Source of the DNA: Streptomyces sp. SirexAA-E
Lineage (GTDB): Bacteria > Actinomycetota > Actinomycetes > Streptomycetales > Streptomycetaceae
Reading direction: 5' to 3'
DNA: 64,000 nucleotides
NCBI RefSeq assembly: GCF_000177195.2
Contig: NC_015953.1
Coordinates: 3,472,001-3,536,000 of the forward strand
The notes under the pieces were generated by a model. That model was not told the origin of the DNA. It did no database searches and saw nothing but the letters and a program-made list of their open reading frames with translations. The translations under genes were made by a program, and so were the position numbers. The stretch's first letter is position 1; every line of letters begins with the position of its first letter. Below are positions 42,534 through 52,367 of the stretch, one piece after another.

Positions 42534-43277
42534 ATGACGACACCCGCAGAGTTGCTCCGCTCCCTCGCCCGCACCCGCGCCTCGCTCGACGGTGAGGAGG
42601 TCACGTTCTGGTGGTCCGGAGACGTGTACTCCTGGGCCCCGGACGAGCCCTACCGGCGCGTGTTCGGCTTCGAAGGTCTCAACGTCTCCCGCCTGGTCCA
42701 GGACACCGACGCCGGGCCGGACGCCTACCAACTGCTCACCCGCGAGGCCGCCTTCTACCTCGACCCGGTCACCCGCGAGATCCTGGAGACCTGGCAGGAT
42801 TTGCCGGTGATACACGTCTGGAACGACCCGGCGAACCAGAAGTGGCGCCCCTTCCCGGTCCCGACGACCGAGCTGGGCGGACAGGTCTGCTTCAGCCTGG
42901 AGATCCCGCTCGCCTACCCGTCGCCGCTGCCGGTGGCCCAGTACCCCGTCCACTCGGCCGGCGACACGTACAAGGCCCTGGAACTCTTCCAGTTCTTCGC
43001 CGACCGCGCCGATCTGGCCGGCGACGCACCCGGCGTCCCGGCGACCATGTCATGGAGCCGGATGTCGCCCTAGCTGCCGTGGATGGCCCGCGGCCAGGCG
43101 CCCGGCGGCCTCACCTTCCACTGCCGGGGCCGCAAGCTCGGCTCGTACGCCGAGGTACCGGAACGGACCCGTGCCTACATCGCCGACCGCCACCCGGAGT
43201 TCGCCCACGCTCCGGCGCAGTGGAGCGAGCCGAACGAGACCAGTTGGACGTACTTCCGCAAGCTCAACCCGCCCTAG
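42534..43277 (+). pseudogene. DUF1838 gene interrupted by an in-frame amber codon
   Basis: The frame opens at ATG 42534 and encodes LLRSLARTRASLDGEEVTFW, then a DUF1838-like body (SGDVYSWAPDEPYRRVFGFE, PVIHVWNDPANQKWRPFPVP). TAG at 43071-43073 (codon 180) stops it after SWSRMSP. The same frame continues LPWMARGQAPGGLTFHCRGR and ends ETSWTYFRKLNPP at TAG 43277. In related proteins this junction carries a Trp, so a TGG to TAG change is likely. Without suppression the protein loses its last 68 residues. DUF1838 function is unknown. Confidence 0.75.
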
Positions 43278-43363
43278 CCGCCGACGGCTCGCACCGTGGG
43301 GTACGGGCGGCCAACCGGACTGCGGCACCTTCGGGTTCAGGCCCTTCACCCCCCAGGGTTATT

Positions 43364-43375
43364 GACCGATCGTTC
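43364..43375. promoter_or_regulatory. Candidate TetR operator, copy 1
   Basis: GACCGATCGTTC, 23 bases upstream of the TetR start and overlapping the likely promoter. Its reverse-oriented counterpart lies before the MFS gene (44074-44085), differing at one base. Confidence 0.65.
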
Positions 43376-43398
43376 TGGATAACCATAGGGTCTGCGAT

Positions 43399-43983
43399 GT
43401 GGCCAGGACCAAGGAGTTCGATCCCGAGGCCGCGTTGCAGGCAGCCCTCGAGCTGTTCTGGCGGCGCGGCTACGAAGCGACGTCGATGACCGACCTCGTC
43501 GAGCACCTCGGCATCGGTCGCGCCAGCATCTACGCGACCTTCGGCAACAAGCACGAGCTGTACCTGAAGGCCATGGACCGGTACGCCGAGGGGCGCGACC
43601 CGCAGCTCCTCGCGGAGCTCTCCCAGCCGGGGCCCGCGCTGCCGGCGGTGCGGGCGCTGATACGCCGCTTCGCGGCGGAGGCCACCTCCGCCGAGGACCG
43701 ACTGCACGGCTGCCTCATCACCAACACCGCCGCCGAACTGGCCCCGCACGACCCCGCGGCGGCCAGACGGGTGGAGATCAGCTGGGATCGCGTCGAGACC
43801 CCACTGCACTCCGCGCTCGTACGGGCCCAGGCCCAGGGCGAGCTGGCCGAGGACCGCGATCCGCGCGCACTGGCCCGCATGCTGCTCGTGCTGCTGCAGG
43901 GCGTACGCATCGTCGGCAAGGCGTCCAGCGATCCCGCCCGGGTACGGGACGCGGCCGAACAGGCGCTGGCCCTGCTGGACTGA
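43399..43983 (+). CDS. TetR-family repressor
   Basis: 194 residues. N-terminal helix-turn-helix: FDPEAALQAALELFWRRGYE then TSMTDLVEHLGIGRASIYAT and FGNKHELYLKAM, the AcrR-type pattern. The C-terminal ligand/dimer region contains LHGCLITNTAAELAPHDPAA, as in TetR_C_11-type regulators. GTG start. The two matching operator-like sequences, one before this gene and one before the MFS gene, predict that it represses itself and the exporter and is released by the exported compound. Confidence 0.9.
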   Translation: MARTKEFDPEAALQAALELFWRRGYEATSMTDLVEHLGIGRASIYATFGNKHELYLKAMDRYAEGRDPQLLAELSQPGPALPAVRALIRRFAAEATSAEDRLHGCLITNTAAELAPHDPAAARRVEISWDRVETPLHSALVRAQAQGELAEDRDPRALARMLLVLLQGVRIVGKASSDPARVRDAAEQALALLD

Positions 43984-44073
43984 ATCCCTTCCGCACCCGG
44001 AACCGGCCCACACCGAACCGGGCGCACACCCACCGGAGCCGTCGGGCTCCCCGTCCCGCCCGCCTCGATAATT

Positions 44074-44085
44074 GAACGATCAGTC
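44074..44085. promoter_or_regulatory. Candidate TetR operator, copy 2
   Basis: GAACGATCAGTC, the reverse complement of GACTGATCGTTC and thus one base different from copy 1, 46 bases upstream of the MFS start. Confidence 0.65.
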
Positions 44086-44131
44086 CAGTATCTGCTGTCA
44101 GTCACCAGGTATCAGTCCGTCAGGGGGAGTG

Positions 44132-45493
44132 ATGACCACCAGCGAAGCCGATCACGCCACCGACACCGACACCGCCCCTGGGCATCACAGGCACGCCTTC
44201 GCCCTCCTCGGCACCGTCCAGGCCACGCTGATCTTCACGCTGGCCGCGATCGCCGTACCGCTGCCACTCATCGGACGCGAATTCGGCTTACGACGCCCCG
44301 ACTTGATCCTGCTCAGCGCCGCATACGGGCTGGCCTTCGCCGGACTGCTGCTCTTCGGTGGCCGCCTGGCCGACCGCTACGGCGGTCGGCGCGCCTTCGC
44401 CGCAGGGCTCGTCCTCTTCGCCACCGCCTCGGCCGCCGCCCCGTTCGCCCCCGGCATCGGGACGCTGCTCGCGGCCCGCTTCGCGCAGGGCGCCGGCGCG
44501 GCACTCGTCGCGCCCGCCGCCATGGCGGTGCTGCGCGTCGTCTTACCCTCCCCGGCCGCGTACGGCAGGGCGATGGCCACCTGGGGCGGGCTCTCCGTGC
44601 TCGGAGCGACGGCGGGAAATCTGCTCTCCGGCGTCATTCTGGCGCTGCTCTCCTGGCGTTGGACGTTCGCGGTGCCTCTCGTGGTCGCACTCACGGCCCT
44701 CGCCCTCGCCCCCCGGTCCCTGCCCCGGACCGCCCCGAGCCGGGGCAGGATGCTCGATGTGCCGGGCGCGCTGCTCGCCACCTCCGGGATCACCCTCGCC
44801 AGTTACGGGCTCGTCGTCACGGACGCCCTTCCCTGGTCGTCGACGGGCGTGCTCCTACCGCTGCTCGCCGGTGCCGCCCTGCTCACCGTATTCCTGTGTG
44901 CCGAGCGCCGCGCCCGTGACCCGTTGCTGCCGCCCCGCTTCCTGTGCGACCGGCGGCGGGCCCTCGCCCTGGCGGCCATCGCGCTCGGTGCCTGTGGGAC
45001 CGGGATGACCTTCGTGGTGCTCTCGCTCCATCTCCAGGGAGCACGGGACTGGTCACCACTGCGGACCTCGGCCGCCTTCGTGCCGTTCGCCGTGGCACTG
45101 ATCGCCTCGGGCAGGGCGGCCGGGCCGCTCGTCGCCCGGTGCGGAGCCCGGGCCGTCACGACCGCCGGGCTCGGCACCGGCGCGGCCGGGCTCGCGTGCC
45201 TCGCTCTCACCGGGCTCGACGCGCACACCCCGTACGCGTACGGGCTGCTGCCGGGCCTCGTGCTGCTTCCGGCCGGTGCGGCGGCTGCCTTCGGGGGAGC
45301 CGCCGTGCTCGCCACCGAGGGAGTCCCGCAGCAGCAGACCGGGCTCGCGGGCGGTGTGCTGAACACCGCGATGGAGCTCGGCCCCACCGCTGTGTTCGCC
45401 GTCCTGCTCACGCTCGGCGGCGACGCCTGGTCCCTGGCGGCCACGGGTGCCGCCCTGGCCGGCGTCGCCTTCCTGAACCACCGCACCACATAG
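44132..45493 (+). CDS. MFS drug/metabolite exporter, 14-TM type
   Basis: 453 residues from ATG 44132 (GGGGGAG upstream). Hydrophobic helices throughout, with the motif A-like GGRLADRYGGRRAF after helix 2 and the motif C-like VLGATAGNLLSGVILALLSW in helix 5. This is the DHA2-like proton-driven exporter family that confers resistance to drugs or exports metabolites. It follows the TetR gene and carries the second operator, so it is the probable regulated target. The SDR gene downstream is in the same unit (25-base gap). Confidence 0.88.
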   Translation: MTTSEADHATDTDTAPGHHRHAFALLGTVQATLIFTLAAIAVPLPLIGREFGLRRPDLILLSAAYGLAFAGLLLFGGRLADRYGGRRAFAAGLVLFATASAAAPFAPGIGTLLAARFAQGAGAALVAPAAMAVLRVVLPSPAAYGRAMATWGGLSVLGATAGNLLSGVILALLSWRWTFAVPLVVALTALALAPRSLPRTAPSRGRMLDVPGALLATSGITLASYGLVVTDALPWSSTGVLLPLLAGAALLTVFLCAERRARDPLLPPRFLCDRRRALALAAIALGACGTGMTFVVLSLHLQGARDWSPLRTSAAFVPFAVALIASGRAAGPLVARCGARAVTTAGLGTGAAGLACLALTGLDAHTPYAYGLLPGLVLLPAGAAAAFGGAAVLATEGVPQQQTGLAGGVLNTAMELGPTAVFAVLLTLGGDAWSLAATGAALAGVAFLNHRTT

Positions 45494-45518
45494 TCCGCCC
45501 ACCGAAGGAGTTGTCACA

Positions 45519-46274
45519 ATGAACCGCTTCACCGGCAAGACCGCGCTCGTCACGGGCGCAGGCACCGGTCTCGGGCGCGCGATCGCGCTCGCCTTCGCAG
45601 CCGAGGGCGCGTCCGTGGTCGCCGCGGGGCGCACCGCCGCCACCCTCGACGAGACGGTCGGCCTCATCCGGACGGCGGGGGGCACGGCGGCCGCGGTCAC
45701 CGCCGACGTCACCGACTCCGGCCGGGTCCGGGAGCTCGTGGGCGAGTGCGTCACCCGGTTCGGTGGACTCGACATCGCGGTCAACAACGCGGGGATATTC
45801 CGCGGCGGACCTGCCGGTGAGGTGAGCGAGGAGGACTGGGACGCGGTGCTGCGGACCAATGTCACCGGCGTCTGGCTGGCCATGAAGCACGAGATCGCGC
45901 ACATGCGGGAGAACGGCGGCGGGGTCATCGTCAACATCTCCTCCAACCTGGGCGCACATCTGCGCGTCCCGAACGCCGCGCCCTACGTCACCTCGAAGGC
46001 GGCGGTCTCCGCGCTGACCCGTGCCGCCGCCCTCGACCACATCCACCAGGGCATCCGCATCAACGCGGTCAGCCCCGGCGCCTCGGCCGCTCCCATGTCG
46101 CTGCGGCCCGGCGAGAGCGAGGCGGACCGCGCCGAGCGGATGAAGTCGGAGAACCCGCTCGGCCGGGTCGCGGAGGCCGAGGAGGTGGCGGCCGCGGTCC
46201 TCTATCTGGCATCACCGTCGGCCGGCGCGGTGGTCGGCACCGACCTGGTCGTCGACAGCGGCGCGTCGGCCTGA
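45519..46274 (+). CDS. Short-chain dehydrogenase/reductase
   Basis: 251 residues. Classical SDR: cofactor loop TALVTGAGTGLGRAIALAFA, NNAG (VNNAGIFRGG), catalytic Ser region IVNISSNLG, and YVTSKAAV (Y-x3-K). It uses NAD(P) to oxidise or reduce a hydroxyl/keto group; the substrate is unknown. GAAGGAG precedes the ATG. Co-transcribed with the exporter gene, so it may modify the exported compound. Confidence 0.9.
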   Translation: MNRFTGKTALVTGAGTGLGRAIALAFAAEGASVVAAGRTAATLDETVGLIRTAGGTAAAVTADVTDSGRVRELVGECVTRFGGLDIAVNNAGIFRGGPAGEVSEEDWDAVLRTNVTGVWLAMKHEIAHMRENGGGVIVNISSNLGAHLRVPNAAPYVTSKAAVSALTRAAALDHIHQGIRINAVSPGASAAPMSLRPGESEADRAERMKSENPLGRVAEAEEVAAAVLYLASPSAGAVVGTDLVVDSGASA

Positions 46275-46406
46275 GGGTCGGCGGCCTGAGAGGCGGCGGC
46301 CTGAGGGGCGGCGGGCGCGGGCGCCGCTGTGCGGCTCCGGAACGGACGGCCGGGTCGGTCAGGAATCGAGAAGCCCGAGCGCTGGGCCGCGGTTAGCGTG
46401 ACGGCC

Positions 46407-46817
46407 ATGGACATCAGCATTCACACGACCGCCCTCCCCCATGACGACCCGGACGCCTCCGTGTCCTTCTACCGGGACATCCTCGGCTTCGAGGTCCGCA
46501 GTGATGTCGGGAAGGGCGCGATGCGCTGGATCACGGTCGGGCCCGTCGGCCGGCCCGACACCTCCATCCTGCTGGCCCCGCCGGCCGCCGACCCGGGGAT
46601 CACCGACGACGAGCGCCGCACCATCGCCGAGATGATGGCCAAGGGAACCTACGGCTGGATCCTGTTGGCCACCCATGACCTCGACGCCACCTTCGAAGAG
46701 GTGCAGTCCAAGGACGCGGAGGTCGTCCAGGAGCCGACGGAGCAGCCGTACGGCGTCCGTGACTGCGCCTTCCGTGATCCTGCGGGCAACCTGATCCGCA
46801 TCCAAGAGCTCCGCTGA
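46407..46817 (+). CDS. VOC/glyoxalase-family protein
   Basis: 136 residues from ATG 46407. Two beta-alpha-beta-beta-beta repeats of the vicinal oxygen chelate fold: DASVSFYRDILGFEVRSDVG in the first, RDCAFRDPAGNLIRIQELR in the second with the usual metal-binding Glu near the end. Such proteins are dioxygenases, isomerases or drug-binding proteins; no specific function is visible. Adjacent to an AraC regulator gene. Confidence 0.88.
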   Translation: MDISIHTTALPHDDPDASVSFYRDILGFEVRSDVGKGAMRWITVGPVGRPDTSILLAPPAADPGITDDERRTIAEMMAKGTYGWILLATHDLDATFEEVQSKDAEVVQEPTEQPYGVRDCAFRDPAGNLIRIQELR

Positions 46818-47012
46818 ACGCCGGGGAGGCCGGTCCGGTCGCGGGCCCGGGGGACGGTCCGGTCGTGATCCCCGACGCCGGCTCCCGGCTCCGGTTCCCC
46901 GCTCCCGGTATCCCGCTCGGCTCCCGGCCCCACGTGGCCGCAGGCCCTGGCAGCGGAGGTCGACCCCCGCCGCCGTGCCGCGTGCCCGGACGCCGATGAA
47001 GGGAGTTCCCCC

Positions 47013-47471
<459 letters not shown>

Positions 47472-47653
47472 CGCCGGAGTCACGACGTCTCCCGCATTCG
47501 TCCCCCTCCACGGCATCCGTTCGCACCGGTTCGTGCCCACGCGAGCGGGAGTCCACCGTCACCTCCAGGCAACGCCGGCACCGACCTCCGCCGACGACCC
47601 GGCGCGGGGGACGGAGGGCACCGGCTGACGGCGAACGGCCCGGCCCGCGCGGC

Positions 47654-47686
47654 GCGGTCCGTCCGCGGTCCGTCCGCGGTCCGTCC
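47654..47686 (+). repeat. Three tandem 11-bp repeats
   Basis: GCGGTCCGTCC three times in a row, in the 320-base gap before the phosphatase gene. Probably slippage; a regulatory role is possible. No gene is seen in the gap. Confidence 0.6.
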
Positions 47687-47791
47687 GCGCCTCCGGAGGA
47701 ACCGCGCCTGGGGGCGCTCCGCCATGGCGTGACATAGCGTTTCCGTGACGGGCCGGGGCCGGCGGAGGTACTACGGAACGGCGGAACAGCG

Positions 47792-49600
47792 GTGGAGCAG
47801 CACGAGGGGAATGCCTCCCGTCCGGCGGACGACGGCTGGTGGTCCGGCCGCCTGCACGAGCTGTGGAGCGTCGCCGACAGGACGCAGGACGTCACGGGGC
47901 TGGCCGATCTCCTCTACGACATGCTGCTCCGCATGCCCGGCGTGCTGGCCGTCGTGGGCACCCGATGGAGCGGTGGGCTGCTGCACTACCTGCGTGGGGT
48001 CACCCGTTCGGAGCCGACACCGTCCTACGTGGAGCTCGAACGGGAGTACGGAGAGCCCACCGCACCCGGCGCTCGTCACGGTGCTCATGCCGGCGGTACC
48101 GACAGCGGTCCCGACGGTGACCCCGCTGTCACGGTGCACGAGATGCCGGAGCTCGACGGCGACCTGCCGCATGTCCGGTTCCTGGCGGCCGCCGGTGTGC
48201 GCGGTGTGGCCGCGTGCACCGTGCCCCTGGGCCAAGGCGGCCGGGCGTCGTTCATGGTCGGCACGGCAGACGTGTCCGCGATCGACGGGACGCTGCGGAC
48301 CCGGTTGAAACAGGTGGCCGAGGTCACCGTGGTCTCCGACAGACGCATCATGGCGCGGCGCCAGAACGAGATGCGCCAGGTGAGCGACGCCTTCCTCGCC
48401 GAGGCGTCGTTGCAGATGGATTCGAGCCTCGACGTCGAGAAGACCGTGCGGCGGGTGGCCCGGACCGCCGTCCCCGCGGTCGCCGAGGGGTGCGTCCTGC
48501 ACCTGCGTCGGCCCCACGGGCTGACACCGGTGGCCTTCGCCCACATGGACGCGGGCGAGCAGCAGTGGCTGGGCGAGGTCGCGGACGGGGACCCCTGGCT
48601 GACAGACGTGCTGGAGCGGGTCGTCGACGGCGGTCAGGGAGCGGTGCTGAAGGGCGAGGAACTGGTGGGCGGCCCCTTCGGACCGGCGTCGTCCGGCGCG
48701 GGGCGTGCCGTCCGCGCCCTCAGCGTGAATCCGCTCATGGCCCGGGGCCGGACGCTGGGGACGCTGACGTTTCTCTACCACCGGGTGGACATGGCCGAGG
48801 ACGCCTCACGGTTCCTCGCGGACCTCGCCGCCCGCGCCGCGCTGGCCGTCGACACCAGCACCCTGTACGAACAGCGTCGCCGCCACGTGGTGTCCCTCCA
48901 GCGGCACCTGCTCCCGAGGGAACTGCCGCGCGTTCCCGGGCTCACGCTCAGTTCGGCCTACGAGGTGGGCGACGTCTCGCTCGACGTGGGCGGTGACTTC
49001 TACGACGCCGTGCCGACGGCGCGGGGCGGCGTGACGCTGCTCATCGGTGACGTCTGCGGCCGGGGGGCGGAGGCCGCCGCGCTCACCGGGCTGGCCCGCC
49101 ACACCCTGCGCACCCTGATCGAGGACGGCAGCACGCCCGAACAGGCGCTGGGACGCCTGAACCAGGCGCTGGTCAGGGAGGGGACGTCCCGCTTCGTGAC
49201 CGCGCTCCTGGCGGTACTCGTCCCCGGCGGGGCGGGATTCCACCTGCGTTACTGGAGCGCCGGGCATCCGGCTCCGCTGCTGCGGCGCGCGGACGGCACC
49301 GTGGAGGAGCTCACGGCCCACGGGGACCTTCTGGGGGTGCTGGACACCATCGAGTACGGATCTGACGCGGTGCGGGTCGCGCCGGGTGACGCGCTGGTGC
49401 TGTTCACCGACGGGGTGACCGAGGCGAGAGCGGCCGACGGAACGTTCTTCGAGTCCGGTCTGCGGACCGCGGTGGCGCGGCAGGGCGCCGGTGGGCCCGA
49501 CGGGTTCGCCGGACGGCTGGCGCGGGCCGTGGTGCGGTTCCGGGCCGCGGGTGCCGACGACATCGCCGTACTCGTCGCCCAGGCGGAGGTGGCGGCGTGA
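47792..49600 (+). CDS. GAF-domain PP2C (SpoIIE-type) phosphatase
   Basis: 602 residues. Residues 1-180 are an unrecognized N-terminal part, about 195-355 a GAF-like sensor, and about 375-602 the PPM/SpoIIE domain with metal motifs DVGGDFYDAV, LLIGDVCGRGAEAAALTGLA and VLFTDGVTEARAADGTFFES. These enzymes dephosphorylate anti-anti-sigma factors or related Ser/Thr-phosphorylated partners; no partner gene is adjacent. The GTG stop overlap with the next gene (GTGA) ties it to a response regulator. It may sense a small ligand or redox state through the GAF domain. Confidence 0.88.
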   Translation: MEQHEGNASRPADDGWWSGRLHELWSVADRTQDVTGLADLLYDMLLRMPGVLAVVGTRWSGGLLHYLRGVTRSEPTPSYVELEREYGEPTAPGARHGAHAGGTDSGPDGDPAVTVHEMPELDGDLPHVRFLAAAGVRGVAACTVPLGQGGRASFMVGTADVSAIDGTLRTRLKQVAEVTVVSDRRIMARRQNEMRQVSDAFLAEASLQMDSSLDVEKTVRRVARTAVPAVAEGCVLHLRRPHGLTPVAFAHMDAGEQQWLGEVADGDPWLTDVLERVVDGGQGAVLKGEELVGGPFGPASSGAGRAVRALSVNPLMARGRTLGTLTFLYHRVDMAEDASRFLADLAARAALAVDTSTLYEQRRRHVVSLQRHLLPRELPRVPGLTLSSAYEVGDVSLDVGGDFYDAVPTARGGVTLLIGDVCGRGAEAAALTGLARHTLRTLIEDGSTPEQALGRLNQALVREGTSRFVTALLAVLVPGGAGFHLRYWSAGHPAPLLRRADGTVEELTAHGDLLGVLDTIEYGSDAVRVAPGDALVLFTDGVTEARAADGTFFESGLRTAVARQGAGGPDGFAGRLARAVVRFRAAGADDIAVLVAQAEVAA

Positions 49601-50052
49601 GCGGGGCCGCCGGGGAGCCGAGGATCGATCACGATCTCGTCTGGGTGATCGAGGACTCGGCGGAGGACGCCGAGGCCATTCAGCGGGCCCTGAGCCGTAC
49701 GCATCCGCATCTGACGCTGGAGTTCACCGACCGGGGGACCGGGGTCGTCGAGCGGTTGACGGAGACCGCCCGGCGGCCGGGGCTCGTGCTGCTGGATCTG
49801 AGCATGCCCGGTCTCAGCGGGTCCGCGGTGCTCCGGGCGATCCGCAGCCGGCCGGAGCTGGACGAGGTGGCCGTCGTCGTCTTCACGTCGTCCACCGAGC
49901 CGACCGAGGTCGACGCCACCTACGCGGCGGGCGCCGACAGCTACATCTACAAGCCGGTCAACTTCGACCTCTTCCGCACGGTGCTGAAGGGGGCCGTGGA
50001 CTACTGGCAGCGAAAGGCTGAGGACGGGGACGACGGTCAGCCGCCTTCCTGA
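49597..50052 (+). CDS. Stand-alone response regulator receiver (Rcp1-like)
   Basis: 151 residues, a single receiver domain. Acidic pocket at VWVIEDSAEDAEAIQRALSR, phosphoacceptor Asp in GLVLLDLSMPGLSG, Thr/Ser in VVVFTSSTEPTEV, and Lys in YIYKPVNFDLF. This form, with no output domain, is typical of regulators paired with phytochrome kinases (Rcp1). It overlaps the convergent phytochrome kinase gene by 16 bases and is coupled to the PP2C gene upstream, so it probably links light sensing to the phosphatase. Confidence 0.9.
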   Translation: MSGAAGEPRIDHDLVWVIEDSAEDAEAIQRALSRTHPHLTLEFTDRGTGVVERLTETARRPGLVLLDLSMPGLSGSAVLRAIRSRPELDEVAVVVFTSSTEPTEVDATYAAGADSYIYKPVNFDLFRTVLKGAVDYWQRKAEDGDDGQPPS

Positions 50053-52367
50053 CCCTGGCCCTGCCCATTCCCCTGGTCCTGGTCCTGGCCCTGACCCAAG
50101 GTGAAGAAGAAGGCGGTGCCGCGGTCCGGTGCGCTCTCCAGCCACAGTTCACCGCCGTGGCGTTCGACGATCCGTTTGACGACGGCCAGACCCACACCGG
50201 TACCGCCTCCGCGCTCGCCCTGTCCGTGCAGCCGGTGGAACAGCTCGAAAGCCTCGTCCTGGCGGTCGGCCGGAATGCCGATGCCGTTGTCGCGGACCAC
50301 GACGGTCTGCTCCGGGGCCCCGCCCGACGGGGGACGGAGGGTGTCCACCAGCACCTCGACCCAGCGGTCGCCCTCGTCCGCGGCGTACTTGGCCGCGTTC
50401 ACCAGGAGGTTGACCAGCACCTCGTAGAGCCGGTTCTCGTCGGCGTACACCTCGGGCAGGTCGGGTGCGATCACCTGTACGCGGGCCTCGGCCAGCCGTT
50501 CCCCGGCGACCTCCAGGGCGGAGTCCAGCACCCGGCCCAGAGGGACCCGGGCGCGGCGCAGGCCGCCGCGGCCCAGCCTGGCGAAGTGCAGCAGCGAGTT
50601 GAGCAGGTCGTCCATGCGGCCGGCCAGTCGCCGCATGGTGTGCATCCGGCGGACGGTCGTCTCGTCGAGGTCGGCCGCGGCGTCCTCGATGACGAAGGTC
50701 GCGGCGTTGGAGATGCCGCGCAGCGGCTCCTTGAGGTCGTGGGCCGCCACATGGGCGAACGAGTCCAGGTCGGCATTGGCGATACGCAACTGCTCGTTCA
50801 GCGCCGCCAGTTCGGCTTCGTGGCGGAGCACGATCCCGGTCAGCGTGCGCCAGAGTTCCTGGGCGGCGGCGCGGTCGGTCGGTGTCCAGGGCAGGCTCTG
50901 GCCGTGGACCACCGCGCGGAACACCGCCTCCGAGCCGCGCGGGGTGAGCCGTTCGCCGCGCGGGCCGACCTGGACGGGCCGGGACGGATCGGTGGCCCAG
51001 CGGCGGGCGGTGGGACGGGCGCCACGGAACCAGGCGAGGAAGTCGCCCGAGCGGCTCAGCGTCACCATCAGGACCCCCGCCGGACCGTGCTCCGCCGTGT
51101 CGTCTCCCCCGGGGCGGTCCGGTTCCTCGGAGAGACGGTCCGTGCTCCAGACCGTGCCCGGGGCCAGCTCGGCCGCACGCTCCTGGAGGGCTTCCAGCAG
51201 TGCGGCCGGGACGTCCGACCCGCTGACGGAGCTTCGGCCGCCGCGGCAGAGCGCCACGCCGTCGGATTCCAGCAGCTCCCTGAGGGCGTCGTCGCCTGCC
51301 AGCAGCGATCCCTCCAGGTCGGGCGTGGCCCGGGAGACGATCCGGGCCAGCCGCTCACGGGACGCGGTGAGCGCCTCGGCCTGCTCCCGTTCCTCGATGA
51401 CCGCGAGCTGGAGGGAGAAGGCGACGCCGAAGAACTCGCACGCCGCCCGCAGTTCCGGGGTGAGGGTGACGGGGGCGTCGCCGTGGCAGGCGATCAGCCC
51501 CCACAGCTCGCCCTCCCGGAGGACGCTCACCGACATGGACGACCTCACCCCGATGTTCCGCAGGTACTCCAGATGGAAGCCGGACACGGTGCGCAGCACG
51601 GAGTTCGACAGGTCCAGCGGCACGTCCGAGTCCCCGCGGCGCCGCGGGTGCAGGCCCACGCCGGCGTCGTCCACGTCGGCGATCGCCCGGATCCAGTTGT
51701 CGCGGTAGAGCCGCCGCGCCTGGGGTGGGATGTCGCTTGCGGGGAACCAGAGCCCCAGCCAGGACTCGCGGTCGTCGGAGAGGTCCTCCGCGACGACCTC
51801 GCCCGGGCCGTTCTCGCCGTCGAAGCGGTAGGCGACCACCCGGTCGAAGCCGGTCAGCGCCCGGACCTCCCCGGTGGCCGCCTGACAGCAGTCTGCCGCC
51901 GTCGCCGACGACCGGAGCCGTGCCAGGGCCCGGCGGACGCCCTGGTAGTAGCGGGCGAAGTCCGGTGCCGCGACGGTGCGCGGCTCGTACTCCAGGACCA
52001 TCAGGTGGCCCTGCCGGTGCGCCGTCACGTCGAACATCCTGCGGGTGCCCGCCACATCGACGAAGACGGGCAGGACCAGGCTCGCCGCCTCGTGCTGGGC
52101 GCCCACCTCCAGCGCCTCGGCCCAGTGCTCCGGGGACAGCACCCGGGTGACGGGCCCGCCGACCAGTTCGTGGGGCGCGATCCCCAGCAGGGACCCGGTG
52201 TTCAGGGCCGCGGTGTCCACGGTCCCGGTGTCGGCCTCCACCGCGAGGAGGGTGCCGTGGGACTGGATCCTGCCCAGGAGGTGGATGGGCTCCTGGACGC
52301 ACACGCCGAGGTCGAAGCCGATGGCGGCCGAGGCGTCGGCTTCCCTTCCCGGGTCCGGAAGCGACAT
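50037..52367 (-). CDS. Bacteriophytochrome histidine kinase
   Basis: 776 residues from ATG 52367 (GGGGGACAG upstream). Photosensor core PAS-GAF-PHY: biliverdin-attachment Cys C23 in GVCVQEPIHLLGRIQSHG, GAF signature PASDIPPQARRLYRDNWIRA, and PHY-linked FHLEYLRNIGVRSSMSVSVL with WGLIACHG. Kinase: His box FAHVAAHDLKEPLRGISNAA and HATPase_c N/G boxes NLLVNAAKYA, DNGIGIPADR, GGTGVGLAVVKRIVERHGGE. The C-terminus is a Gln/Gly/Asp-rich tail. It should sense red/far-red light through a bilin and phosphorylate the adjacent receiver. No heme oxygenase gene is in the window, so the bilin must come from elsewhere. Confidence 0.9.
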   Translation of the reverse strand: MSLPDPGREADASAAIGFDLGVCVQEPIHLLGRIQSHGTLLAVEADTGTVDTAALNTGSLLGIAPHELVGGPVTRVLSPEHWAEALEVGAQHEAASLVLPVFVDVAGTRRMFDVTAHRQGHLMVLEYEPRTVAAPDFARYYQGVRRALARLRSSATAADCCQAATGEVRALTGFDRVVAYRFDGENGPGEVVAEDLSDDRESWLGLWFPASDIPPQARRLYRDNWIRAIADVDDAGVGLHPRRRGDSDVPLDLSNSVLRTVSGFHLEYLRNIGVRSSMSVSVLREGELWGLIACHGDAPVTLTPELRAACEFFGVAFSLQLAVIEEREQAEALTASRERLARIVSRATPDLEGSLLAGDDALRELLESDGVALCRGGRSSVSGSDVPAALLEALQERAAELAPGTVWSTDRLSEEPDRPGGDDTAEHGPAGVLMVTLSRSGDFLAWFRGARPTARRWATDPSRPVQVGPRGERLTPRGSEAVFRAVVHGQSLPWTPTDRAAAQELWRTLTGIVLRHEAELAALNEQLRIANADLDSFAHVAAHDLKEPLRGISNAATFVIEDAAADLDETTVRRMHTMRRLAGRMDDLLNSLLHFARLGRGGLRRARVPLGRVLDSALEVAGERLAEARVQVIAPDLPEVYADENRLYEVLVNLLVNAAKYAADEGDRWVEVLVDTLRPPSGGAPEQTVVVRDNGIGIPADRQDEAFELFHRLHGQGERGGGTGVGLAVVKRIVERHGGELWLESAPDRGTAFFFTLGQGQDQDQGNGQGQGQEGG

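Noticed and set aside
43083..43277. Separate small gene after the DUF1838 stop
   Set aside because: It is in frame with the upstream part and completes the DUF1838 protein, so it is the same gene past an amber codon.
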